This document shows, piece after piece, positions 21,377 through 30,037 of a DNA stretch of 44,332 bases. This stretch comes from Gnetum montanum (Eukaryota; Streptophyta; Gnetopsida; Gnetales; Gnetaceae): positions 142,827-187,158 of the forward strand of contig MNCI01026985.1 in NCBI GenBank assembly GCA_015680685.1, written 5' to 3'. Position 1 is the stretch's first letter, and every line of letters begins with the position of its first letter. A program made the translations under genes and the position numbers. The notes below the pieces were generated by a model. It saw nothing but the letters and a program-made list of their open reading frames with translations, was not told where the DNA came from and did not search any database.

Positions 21377-21826
21377 CCGCCAGCACAATAGATGGTCCCC
21401 TATGGGTTCTGAAAGGACGTCACCATATTATGTGCGAGGAACAATGTGTTGTACTGGTGATGACATTTGTATTTTGGCATGTCCTAGATCCAAGCTAAAT
21501 GCCTCAACCCTGTCGAGTGTCGACTGGATCCCCTTCCCTGCCTGCTCATGATTGCCTCGTCGGTGAAATATCTCAGGATGCCCCGACTTGCCCCTGGCAA
21601 CATGGTGTCTATTATGTCGGATGACTCCTGCTCCCCTAAGGAAGACCAAACAATCATACTAAAATGGCTGAGAAGGAATTGCAAGAAGTTTTATGCCCCT
21701 TCCCTGAACCAAACCGCTCAATCTCCCACACGTATCGGGGGAGGAGGAGCATTGGCCACATGTCTACTCACATGGCACAGAACCCCTCCAATTTCCAAAA
21801 CGATCAACCTAGACCTTGGTCCCGCC
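21377..21826 (-). pseudogene. Antisense gene exon 2 (NIF/FCP1-like HAD domain)
   Basis: Acceptor TCGTGCAG at 21827-21834, donor GGCGG|GTGAGT at 21376. In one frame: RSRLIVLEIGGVLCHV at the position of the HAD motif I (NIF family: hhhDhNGhL), FLLSHFSMIVWSSLGEQES at motif II (hhhWSS), LRHLAW before the last motif, and YNTLFLAHNMV at motif III (family: NTLLLDDSP). Order and spacing fit a NIF/FCP1-type phosphatase domain as in CTD phosphatases and TIM50. All the expected catalytic aspartates are replaced (E and G in motif I; A and H in III), so it would be a pseudo-phosphatase even without its four stops (TGA, TAA, TAG, TAG). Confidence 0.5.
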
Positions 21827-22351
21827 CTGCACGACACAATCAGCAAATATTAGCATCATGCTTGAACACAATACACGTGCAACATGGCAGCATCTAGTAG
21901 TCCATAAATATAGCATAGCATAACCCCCTACCCGTACATAGCATAGCAAGGGTGTGAAAGCCTAGCATAGCAAGAACATGCAAATAGCCTAGCGTAGCAG
22001 CAAAACAATTGATGACATGCCCTAACAAAACACATGTTGCGTAATTGCATCACACAAGATCGAGCCCACCCAGGGGTTTTACGTTATAGCATGCTAGGGT
22101 CAAGCAACCTAAACTGCCCCAGCCCCCACGATTACGACAACCACAGCGAGGGTGGTCTTAGCAGACTTACATGCAACCACAACGAAACCTTTGTGCATCA
22201 GACGCAACTAAAAGATGACCAAAGCAACATAAAGGCTAAAACAACGCAACCACAGAAAACATAGATAGCAAAAAAAAATAGGACGCAAAACTAGAGCAGA
22301 AAACAGCAGAAGGCGCAAAATGAAAAGAGCAAAGGAGACATAAAAACTTAC

Positions 22352-22461
22352 TGGGTTAATGGTGTGCTCTCCCGTGCCACCATGCGCGCTTGTGGTGCAT
22401 ACCTCAGGGTCTTCTTTTCCTCTTCAACCTTCGCAAGCGCCAGATGAGTCTTAGGAGCCAT
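22352..22461 (-). pseudogene. Antisense gene exon 1
   Basis: ATG at 22461 in a good context (GGACCATGG) opens MAPKTHLALAKVEEEKKT and continues open to a strong donor, CCA|GTAAGT at 22351. Phase 2 matches exon 2. Element B's additional ORF also begins MAPK. A shorter alternative donor (GTATGC) lies at 22402 and shares the same phase class. Confidence 0.5.
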
Positions 22462-22605
22462 GGTCCTACTTGCAGACTTATGCCTTTCACTGTAGAAATT
22501 CGCCTTGCTAATCAATCAACACAATTGCTTCACGCTCCGAAATCACCTTGTCTTCCGATGAGGACTCTACGCTCTTACGGTGAAAATGGTGAAATTACCA
22601 GGGTT

Positions 22606-22628
22606 CAACCGCTATTTATGGCCACAAT
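22606..22628 (-). promoter_or_regulatory. Candidate TATA box of the antisense gene
   Basis: Minus strand reads GGCCATAAATAGCGG about 155 bases upstream of the antisense ATG, a plant-like TATA placement that leaves a 120-130-base 5' UTR. The interval has no upstream ATG-rich or repeat structure. Inference from sequence only. Confidence 0.4.
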
Positions 22629-22799
22629 GGCAAGGTGGGGAAACTTACCCCTCTCTCTCTTCGATTAATGTGGAGCACGTCGTATAGCGTAGCATGCTCG
22701 CCACGACATCATAACACTATTAGCATTAAAGTCTTGACAGGCTTCAAGCCAACTACTTACTTTCCTGGAAACAAAAAAATAATATTTTTTTCAATTAAG

Positions 22800-23216
22800 G
22801 GTCTGAAAAGACCTTAAACTAGCAAGCCTAGCATAGTTGCACCCCTCAGGATCTAAAAAGACCCTAAAATAGTAGTTTTGACCCGTTACGTTCGCAGTCC
22901 GCAATGACGTTAAACTAACCACATCCTTACTCTAGCAGTTACCTCATCCTCTTCCACATAGGCAGTATCACATTTCCTAGCGGTTTCATGTTTTCATTTT
23001 CGCACTGGCAGTTCGATACTCCTCATACTCACAATTTCCTTTTTTCATACTATTATTTTGCATATTAAGATTTTGCATGTTGCAATATGGTAGTCCGAGA
23101 TGACACTAAACTAGCAGTTTGGCATTCGCGTGTCAACAGTTATATAGCTTCACACGTTCCGTCAACAATTCTACACTCTTGTGCCTTGGTGGTCCGCCAC
23201 GACCTTAAACTAGCAA
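22800..23216 (+). repeat. TAAACTAGCA motif array, right of the antisense gene
   Basis: Copies near 22800-22824, 22850-22870, 22894-22917, 23087-23116 and 23187-23215, each shaped like GTCCG-N-ACGAC-N-TTAAACTAGCA with variants. It sits between the antisense promoter and the RT. The last copy is closest to the 3' UTR units at 26844-27118. Confidence 0.68.
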
Positions 23217-23338
23217 ACTTACAATCTTTACATTATCATGCTTCACAAATATATCTTGTAGCCACTTTACAAATTTGCGTTACACATAATCTTTGCCAAG
23301 AGACAACTGTTAACCAGGCTTTCATCTTATGATGGCAG

Positions 23339-24885
23339 GTCAAGCAAAAGATGGGAATCCATCATGACCTTTCCATGTCTTTAATGTTAGCAAGGCCACA
23401 GGGCAAGCTCGCGAGACAGTTGAATCCCTACATGATCAACTGGGGGTTGACTACAACTAGCATCATAGTAGCCTTAGAAGCATCCTCGAATTGGCCCAAG
23501 CATCTGGTCCAAGCACTAGACTTAGAGGCTGAGGATGTAACTGAGGACCCTCTTGTCGAGACACCTGTGACCACGTCAAAGGGGAAGGTGAAAACGTTAA
23601 GACTCAGCTCCCTCCTAGACACACAAACACATAAAAGCATAGCTAAAATTCTGCAAGACAACATCGATGTCTTCGCATGGTTGTACAATGACATGTCAGG
23701 TCTGGATCCACGGCTGATTCAGCACAACATTGTCCTAGACCCACACATGAAGGCAATTAAGCAAAAGGCTCGCAAAGTTAACCTAAAATTGCACTAGCTG
23801 TGAGGGATGAAATCACTAAGTTATACCAAGCAGGTTTCATCTGCATGGTTGACTATTTAGAGCGGGTGTCCAATGTCGTTGTATTTTCAAAGAAAATTGA
23901 AGGGATACAAATCTGTATAGACTTCTAGGCCTTGAATAAGGCAATGATCAAAGACAACTTTCCACTTCCAAGCATAGATCAGGTCATTGACACCACAGCT
24001 GGCCATGCTTTGCTATCCTTCATGGATGGTTTTTCCGAGTACAACCAAATCCGCATCAACCCAGAGCACCAGTTGTCAACAACCTTCATGACCCCATGGG
24101 GAACCTTGTGCTATACCATGATGCCTTTTGGGCTCAAGAATGCTAGAGCAACCTACCAGCGAGCCATGACCTACATTTTCAGTGACTACATCCTAGAAAC
24201 ATTAAACGATTACGTGGATGATATAGCGGTCAAGTCTAAAGAGGTGGCTGATCACCCACGTGATCTAGGGGTAGTCCTCAAATGTTACCAAATGCATGAC
24301 CTACGCCTCAATCCTAAGAAGTGCATCTTCGGGGTGAAGACCAAACGTATGTTAGGGTTCGTAGTATCAGAGGCCAAAATATGAGTGGACCCTAACAAAG
24401 TCAAGGCCATCGTCAACCTAGCGCCTCCCACAAACCTTAAGGAATTATGTGGTTTACAAGGTAGAGTGCAATTCATTTGAAGGTTTATAGCCAAGTTGAC
24501 TGATAAGTGACACCCCATGCAACATCTTCTAAAGAAGGGGGTTGACTTCAAGTGGACAACCCAGTGTCAAAAAGCCTTTGATGACATAAAGAAGGAGCTC
24601 TCGCACCTCCCAACGATGCACCCACCACAAAGGGATAAGCCTTTCTTCATATACCTTACCACCTCTAACACATCCATAGCAACACTGCTATGTCAGAAGC
24701 AGGATGACGATTCTAAGATACTAGTGTATTACCTGAGCCATGTACTAATATCACACGAGGCGAAATACAACGAAGTGGAGAGGAACTGCCTAGCCCTAGT
24801 GTTCGCATTGAATAACTGGTGGCATTACCTATTCTGTAGCACAACCATCATCATTTGCAAAAGCAATATACTCTAGGCTATCACT
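23339..24885 (+). pseudogene. Element D reverse transcriptase and classical RNase H
   Basis: A pre-RT segment (23351-23797) is followed by a frameshift near 23785; from 23788 one frame covers the rest of pol with stops only. RT landmarks: NKAMIKDNFPLPSIDQVID, SFMDGFSEYNQI, TPWGTLCYTMMPFGLKNA, and an intact catalytic NDYVDDIAVKS (24208-24240). RNase H follows: FIYLTTSNTSIATLL, HEAKYNEVERNCLALVFAL. Its first acidic residue is absent, as is usual for the classical RNase H of Tat elements, which rely on a second one. The product would copy element RNA into DNA. Stops at 23926-23928, 24382, 24478 and 24508 among others disable it. Confidence 0.87.
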
Positions 24886-25710
24886 AGCAACCTGTACGAA
24901 AGTAGGAGGATAGCCCGATGGAAAGCAATAACCGCGGAGTTCGACCTATGATATGTAAGCCAATCATTGACAAAGGGTCAAGCCATAGCGACCCAACTTA
25001 CAGCCTTGCCAGTCAATGACTAGGCAACCATAGATCCTAAATTCCCAGACAAATAGGTTAGCAATGTCACCATCGTCCCGTTGCATTTCGAAGCTACCTT
25101 GCATTTTGATGGTGCCTCAACCGCACAAGGAGGTAGCGTCATTGCCACGATCACATTCCCCTATGGGGAAATCTACCCATCTGCTTATCATTTTCCATTC
25201 CCTTACACCAACAATGTGGCAGAATACGAGGGGCTACTCAGAGGCCTCTTAACTGCCTGAGTGCTGCGCATACAACACCTAGCAATCCAGGGAGATTCAC
25301 AACTAGTCGTGAATAAAATCACCAAGGTCTATGCTTGCAAGGCTGCACACCTGCAACCCTACTGTGACCTAGCAAAAATCCTACTTAAGCAATTCGCAAC
25401 CACTGATGTGCAACACATGCCATGCAATGAGAACACCGTAGCAAATGCCTTAGCTACCCTCACGTTAAACATCCCATCACATTCCTTGGCAAATCTTCCA
25501 ACCACAATCACAGAGTGTGCAGAGCCTATCACTCAGGCAGAACACGTGGCCTCTGTCAATGCTGCAGATACCCTAGAGTGGTATGCCAGCATTAAAGCCT
25601 ATCTACAACATGGTGAACCCCCAGGTGGATCTACATCAACCCAAATAGATGCAATCCGTAAGCGTGCCCGGAAATACGTACTCATGGGAAATGATGCCCT
25701 GTGTCGATGA
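24886..25710 (+). pseudogene. Element D second, archaeal-type RNase H
   Basis: Same frame as RT. LHFDGAST (first catalytic Asp), NNVAEYEGLLRGLL (catalytic Glu), IQGDSQLVVNKITK (second Asp), then ENTVANALATL in place of the final NxxADxLA (Asp lost). This fold, distinct from the retroviral RNase H, marks the Tat lineage. A stop interrupts it at 25258-25260, just after GLLTA. Its role is removal of the RNA strand during reverse transcription. Confidence 0.85.
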
Positions 25711-26820
25711 TCCTACGATGGGATATTGCTAGCATGTGTGAGTGGCGAGCAGATGCAAAAGGTAATTAATAAGGTTCATGAAGAGTTGTACAGTGGGCAC
25801 ATAGCACCCAAGGATATGACTGCAAAAATCAGACGCTTAGGATACTATTGGCCCTACATGGTGCGTGACTGCTTTTCAAAAGTCAAGACGTGTGACACAT
25901 GCCAAAGATATGCAAATCTCATACACATAGCACCTACATATCTGCACCCAACGCAAATCATGTGGCCCTTCCAATGATGGGGACTAGACCTTATAGGGCC
26001 TATCACGCCTAAGTCCTCCATAGGACACAGCTTCATCATCACCACCACTAGGTATTTTACTAAGTGGGTGGAAGCTATTCCCCTTAGGAAAATGACATCT
26101 CAGAAGATCTACCATTTCATCCTCGACAACATTGTAACTAGGTTTGGGCTTCCAATGACTATTGTGACTAACAATGGGCCACAGTTCAGCAGTATGAAAA
26201 CCTAAACCTTCCGTAGCAATCTAGGCATTAAACAATCATTTTATTCTCCTTATTATCCACAGGCGAATGAGCAGGCGGAGGCTACAAATATGTCCATCAT
26301 CAACTTGCTAAAGCAGATTCTTAACAATAGCAAGAGGTGGTGGCATGAGCAAATCCTCTATGTCCTCTAGGCCTACCAAACAACGTGCAGAACTGTAACA
26401 AGTAAGACCCCTTACAGTCTCGTTTACGGATCTAAAGCTGTATTGCCTCTTGAGTTGCAAGTACCCTCACTTTAGATGATCCTATCCGACATTGTGAGTG
26501 AAGCCCGAAACAACGAGTCGTCAACCATCGACCTCGACTCAGTAGAGGAGGAACGTGTGTAGCCGCTAAGATGAATCAAGCACTACCAAAGCAAACAACA
26601 ACAGAAGCAACATGTAGACCCGCATCGATGCCCAGTGTAGAAGGGAGACCATGTCCTTAAGGTCATCTGTGAGCACGTGAGCAAATTCTCAGCCAACTGG
26701 GAAGGTCCTTACGTGGTCACTAAAGCCTTTGGAAATGGAGCCTTCAAGCTGGTAGACATGGATGACAACGCATTCACCAACTGGGTGAATCACTCGTATC
26801 TCAAGTCGTACTACGTTTGA
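25711..26820 (+). pseudogene. Element D integrase
   Basis: Same frame. Zinc-binding HHCC: HEELYSGH, then CDTCQRY. Catalytic core: WGLDLIGPI (first Asp), VTNNGPQFSS where the second catalytic Asp is replaced by Asn (VTDNG expected), and YPQANEQAEATN with the Glu kept. The C-terminal GPYVVTKAFGNGAFKL segment and a closing NHSYLKSYY match the end of Tat integrases. At least six stops. The D-to-N change is one G-to-A transition. It would insert element DNA into the chromosome. Confidence 0.86.
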
Positions 26821-26843
26821 AGCACAACAGCAACAAAAGGCAC

Positions 26844-27118
26844 CGTCCGCTACGACGATAAACTAGCAACAACACCGAGTAGCATCTACAATGACGATAA
26901 ACTACCGGCATCGAGCAGTGCCCGCTATGGCGTTAAACTAGCAGCAGTCGTCTGCTACGATGTAAAACTGGTACTGATAGTCCACTATGACTATAAACTG
27001 GCTTTGCACATCCGCTACGATGATAAACTAGCATGTACGGTATGCTGGGACCTTAAACCAGCATAGCTATCTACTGGGACCTTAAACCAGCATGCAGTCT
27101 ACCAAGACCTTAAACTAG
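26844..27118 (+). repeat. Element D 3' UTR array of TAAACTAGCA-type units
   Basis: About nine units of 25-50 bp directly after integrase, e.g. CCGCTACGACGATAAACTAG, drifting to CTGGGACCTTAAACCAGCA at the right end. Hypervariable tandem repeats after integrase are known in Tat/Ogre elements; here the same motif also flanks the antisense gene. Confidence 0.78.
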
Positions 27119-28121
27119 GTTCGCATCGCATCCCTAGCATGCACCACCACTAGATACACATTGAACGAAAGGGTAATGTGCTGATGCGTGGGTGAGATGT
27201 TGCGGCACCAGAACGTAGTTCACGACGCAATGAGAATGCGGTCTGGAGCATACGTGGCGCTGCCACCCTTGGCATCATACTGACCCTTCAAAGACGTTGT
27301 ATGGCGTCACACTGGCCCTTCAAACCTACCCTCGTCACGACCCACTACCCTGATAGTAGTTCCTTGGCTAGTTACTGCATCTAGAGTCCCATTAGTATTG
27401 TGGCCCAGCCACAATGTTGTTGCTCTTCAATCCCCCGCCAACATCTTGGATCACGTGACGTTTAGCTATGTGGTAGCTGATCCCATAACTGAACTAAGCA
27501 TGCATGCCTTTGGCAGGGATTCCAGTGCATCCATGCCCACAACAACCCCTAGCGCTTCGGAAGCCAGCTCCTCCACGCCGGTGCTACCAAGGCCGCTACT
27601 AGCCTTCCTTCTTTGGGCATCTCACACCAGCAACAGTGCCTAAGAGTATCAACAATGCCAGCAGCCAGCAAGACCTTTGCCCCTACGGGCACGTCTTGCT
27701 ATAGCAGCAAAAGCTACCACATCGACAAGTGAGTGCCTCGACTAGCTCAGCTACTTTAGGGTGCCAATTTCAACATGTGTGTAAAACAACTCGCCGTATG
27801 GAAGGTATCTATAGACAGGTCAAAACCCTTCATGGCTGTTATGCAACTCATCCTACGAAGGGGGCACCTTCCTACAAGAGGTTGAAGAACAGTGCCAGCC
27901 AAAGATGAAAATGCAAACAAGCCCCTCAAAGCACTCCGATGAGGGACTCTGCTAAACATCATCTTTGCTCTCTACCTTAACCTTTGCAAAAATAATACAA
28001 CACTCTCAAGTGCGGCCAAGCGACATCTCGACACTCACCAAGCAATAACTCTAGCATTTCGCCTGCTGCGATGTTTCATATTCTTTGCCGACGTCTATCA
28101 AACCTGGTCTCTAAACGTCAA
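27119..28121 (+). other. Element D 3' UTR remainder
   Basis: No conserved frame recognised. A Ser/Thr/Pro-rich 81-codon frame at 27398-27643 has no support. No antisense gene is present here, where other Tat elements often carry one. Confidence 0.4.
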
Positions 28122-28134
28122 TAAAGAGGGGCTA
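28122..28134 (+). promoter_or_regulatory. Element D polypurine tract
   Basis: TAAAGAGGGGCTAA immediately before TGAAACACCC of the 3' LTR; AAAGAGGGG is the likely plus-strand primer. Confidence 0.65.
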
Positions 28135-29813
28135 ATGAAACACCCTAAAAAATGCAAGGTCATTCTCGCTTCACCAAGACTACCAACTCGCACAGCACTA
28201 CAGTAGTTCTTCAGGAGGAAAATGTTCTGAGTTCAAGCCGACCAATTCAGCAAAATTTCTACTTTAGACATGGATAAGCTCTACGTCATCCTGCCTATCC
28301 ACCAAAGTAGCCTGCCAGGCCGACAACCTGCTCAGAAACGGTGCACGGAGTTGGCAGCAGCACTCTGGATGCGCAAAAAATAGTTCGACAAGTTTTCTAA
28401 GTCATGAAGTCTACTACACTATGCTATGCCTCGCTATGTAGTGTAGAAAGCTTCAAAAGACGATGGCAGAATGAAGTGCTACGCTACGCTACGCCACATA
28501 GCGTAGCACGGCGACAGCTTCACTGCCACTTCCTTTGCCCGATTTCAAGTTCTGCAATGATGTCCTTTTCTGTCAAGAAGTGGCGGACGATGTCTGCTGC
28601 TACGCTATGTTGAGCTACATGGCATAGTGAGGCATAGCAATCCTGCAGAAGAGACAGAAGGTAGTTCGAAGGGTAGAGTTAGCGGAGTTTGTAAGACTTG
28701 CATCATAGGAGACAAAGTTCGCAAATCAGTAGAACTTTCATGACTAAGACAAGTTGCTACGCTATGTAGCGTAGCGTAGCATAGCAAGCATGCAACACAC
28801 ATGTAGTAGAACACGCGACAAGGTGCTGCACTACACCAAGCATGCTACCCTACAAAGCACAGCAAGGCATGCGGGTGGTTGTGCGACATCAATGCACTTC
28901 ACCTAATCGAATCATTGGCACACATCTCCATATGCTAATCATAGTTATTGCATGATAGGTCTGCATCACAACGGTCTTATAGGTCCAACGGTCATACATG
29001 GCATGAGTGGCGCTAGCAAGACAATGAAGGCCCGAGGCACGTAGCGTCCAAATCGCCCCTTTCGCATATCCTCGGTCCTATAAATACCCCAGCAAACAAC
29101 ATGCAAAGAGGTCTACATTTTTAAAAAAGGTTGGCAATTTCTAAAGAGTTCACATTTTCTTGAAAGAAACAACTTTCAAGGGATGGGAACTTTTTGAATT
29201 CTAAAAAAAATTCTCCTCTCTCTAGCATTGTAACATCAAAATTATCTGTTTGACACTGCAAACAGTGAGCCTTTTTCAGCTAGTGTTTTGTCCGGTCTCC
29301 ATTCTACCACCTTGGTAGAATCTTGCATTGTTAGTACCCAAGTCCGTGTCCAAGCGTATAGCCCTTTTTACTCGACATGTCCTGGTTACTCTCGAGATCT
29401 TTACACTCCGTGACGTTGTTCAACCGATTGTATCCACCCTGACAGAGCAAACTTGTAGCTTTGAAGCAGTGCATGTTTCTAACTACACCTTACTTTATTT
29501 CTTGCTTGTTGTCTCATTTTGCATTATTTTTCTGTTTTATTCACCTTCAAGCATTACTTCGCATTGTTGTCGCATTTTACACTATTTCCCTTCTGCTTTA
29601 TTTACTTTCAAGAATTATTTTGCATTTCGCATTATTTATGTTGCAAAAGGCTATATAGACGTCGATGTAAGTCCATGTCTGATCGACCAGACCATTCAGG
29701 GTGCCCCGTGTCCGCACACACCCAGCACGGCGCTCCCGCGGGTACTGGGTTGAAACTGTCACACCCGCCGATCCCCTGGTGTTTTCTAGCCACCGATGTT
29801 TTTAGTTGCTACA
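28135..29813 (+). repeat. Element D 3' LTR
   Basis: Pairs with 8623-10324. Hairpins at 28476-28509 and 28756-28775 and the TATA-like box at 29078-29090 are conserved. It ends ...GTTGCTACA, then element B's LTR resumes. Confidence 0.88.
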
Positions 29814-29870
29814 GTGTGTGAACACCCGTGATTCGTATGTTTGGGCATAGGGGTACCTAGCCACTCATCA
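29814..29870 (+). repeat. Element B 5' LTR, second part
   Basis: TGAACACCCGTGATTCGTAT and the following bases to CTCATCA match the last 50 bases of the 3' LTR (41936-41985). The first 5-7 bases (GTGTGTG) include the remnant of D's target duplication. Confidence 0.85.
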
Positions 29871-29871
29871 T

Positions 29872-29890
29872 TGGCACCGTTACCAGGGAC
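29872..29890 (+). promoter_or_regulatory. Element B primer-binding site (tRNA-Asp type)
   Basis: TGGCACCGTTACCAGGGAC, one base after the LTR end; two or three differences from the tRNA-Asp complement typical of Athila-group elements. Confidence 0.8.
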
Positions 29891-30037
29891 TGTTAAGTCT
29901 CACATGTGTCATCTAACCGTACTCAAATTATCATTCAAGTCATTGGAATGAACCCAGGATAGAAACATTCACGCATGCTAGGCAGATTAAAGTTAGTAGT
30001 AAGGTACACCAATTACATGTACCATCTAACATCCAAT

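Larger units (their letters stand above)
19835..21730. repeat. Right copy of the 1.9-kb near-identical duplication
   Basis: Starts at the first base after the gap. Retains more CAG and CGA codons than the left copy on the minus strand, hence fewer stops, but has lost one base in exon 4. After 21730 it continues into sequence absent from the left copy (exons 2 and 1 and the promoter). Confidence 0.9.
15487..22461 (-). pseudogene. Seven-exon antisense gene in element D (NIF-like + transposon-protein-like + coiled coil)
   Basis: Proposed exons on the minus strand: 22461-22352, 21826-21377, 21294-21001, 20918-19874, 17182-16643, 16540-15717, 15621-15487. All introns are GT-AG and plant-sized (about 82-525 bp, ignoring the gap), and reading phase fits at every junction (2,2,2,1,1,0) if exon 4 keeps the base lost in its right-hand copy. 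Predicted length is about 1,130 residues. Domains in order: NIF/FCP1-like HAD domain (about 40-285), a region resembling plant-transposon accessory proteins (about 300-600), an acidic stretch, a helical coiled-coil-like region (about 815-1090), and an acidic Gly/Asn-rich tail ending DNP-stop. About 20 in-frame stops, mostly TAG or TGA, make it a pseudogene. The gap and duplication between 17183 and 21826 are treated as an assembly problem. Function unknown. Confidence 0.62.
14917..23338 (+). other. 8.4-kb segment between protease and RT: candidate sense-strand intron or insertion
   Basis: Bounded by a direct repeat, CAGGTCAAG, at 14914-14922 and 23336-23344. Read as an intron it starts CAG|GTCAAG and ends GATGGCAG, with consensus-like donor and acceptor, and joins protease to the pre-RT region (QVKQKMGIHHD). 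Ogre elements, also Tat lineage, are known to have an intron at this place. Read as an insertion, the 9-bp repeat would be a target duplication, but the ends show no inverted repeats. The segment holds motif arrays at both edges, the antisense gene, a 664-base gap and an apparent duplication. Confidence 0.5.
8623..29813 (+). mobile_element. Element D: Tat-like LTR retrotransposon with an antisense spliced gene between protease and RT
   Basis: LTRs of about 1.7 kb begin TGAAACACCC and end CTATA/CTACA (8623-10324, 28135-29813). Internal order: tandem-repeat leader, gag, protease, an 8.4-kb segment with an antisense gene, RT, RNase H, a second archaeal-type RNase H, integrase, repeat-rich 3' UTR, purine tract. 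The second RNase H is diagnostic of the Tat lineage. D lies inside B's LTR: the flanks GGTCACATG and GTGTGTGAACACCCG rebuild the B LTR sequence, with a degraded target duplication (boundaries uncertain by about 3 bp). No convincing PBS follows the 5' LTR. At 21 kb it is long even for this lineage, but about 2.6 kb is probably assembly duplication plus gap. Confidence 0.87.

Noticed and set aside
14914-23344. Mutator-like (pack-MULE) insertion explaining the 9-bp repeat
   Set aside because: The ends show no terminal inverted repeats, and the TAAACTAGCA motif ties the segment to element D's own 3' UTR.
26844-27118. CRISPR-like array
   Set aside because: Units are degenerate with irregular spacing and no constant-length spacers; the context is a plant retrotransposon 3' UTR.
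27398-27643. 81-codon Ser/Thr/Pro-rich frame after integrase
   Set aside because: No motif, no counterpart, normal chance length.
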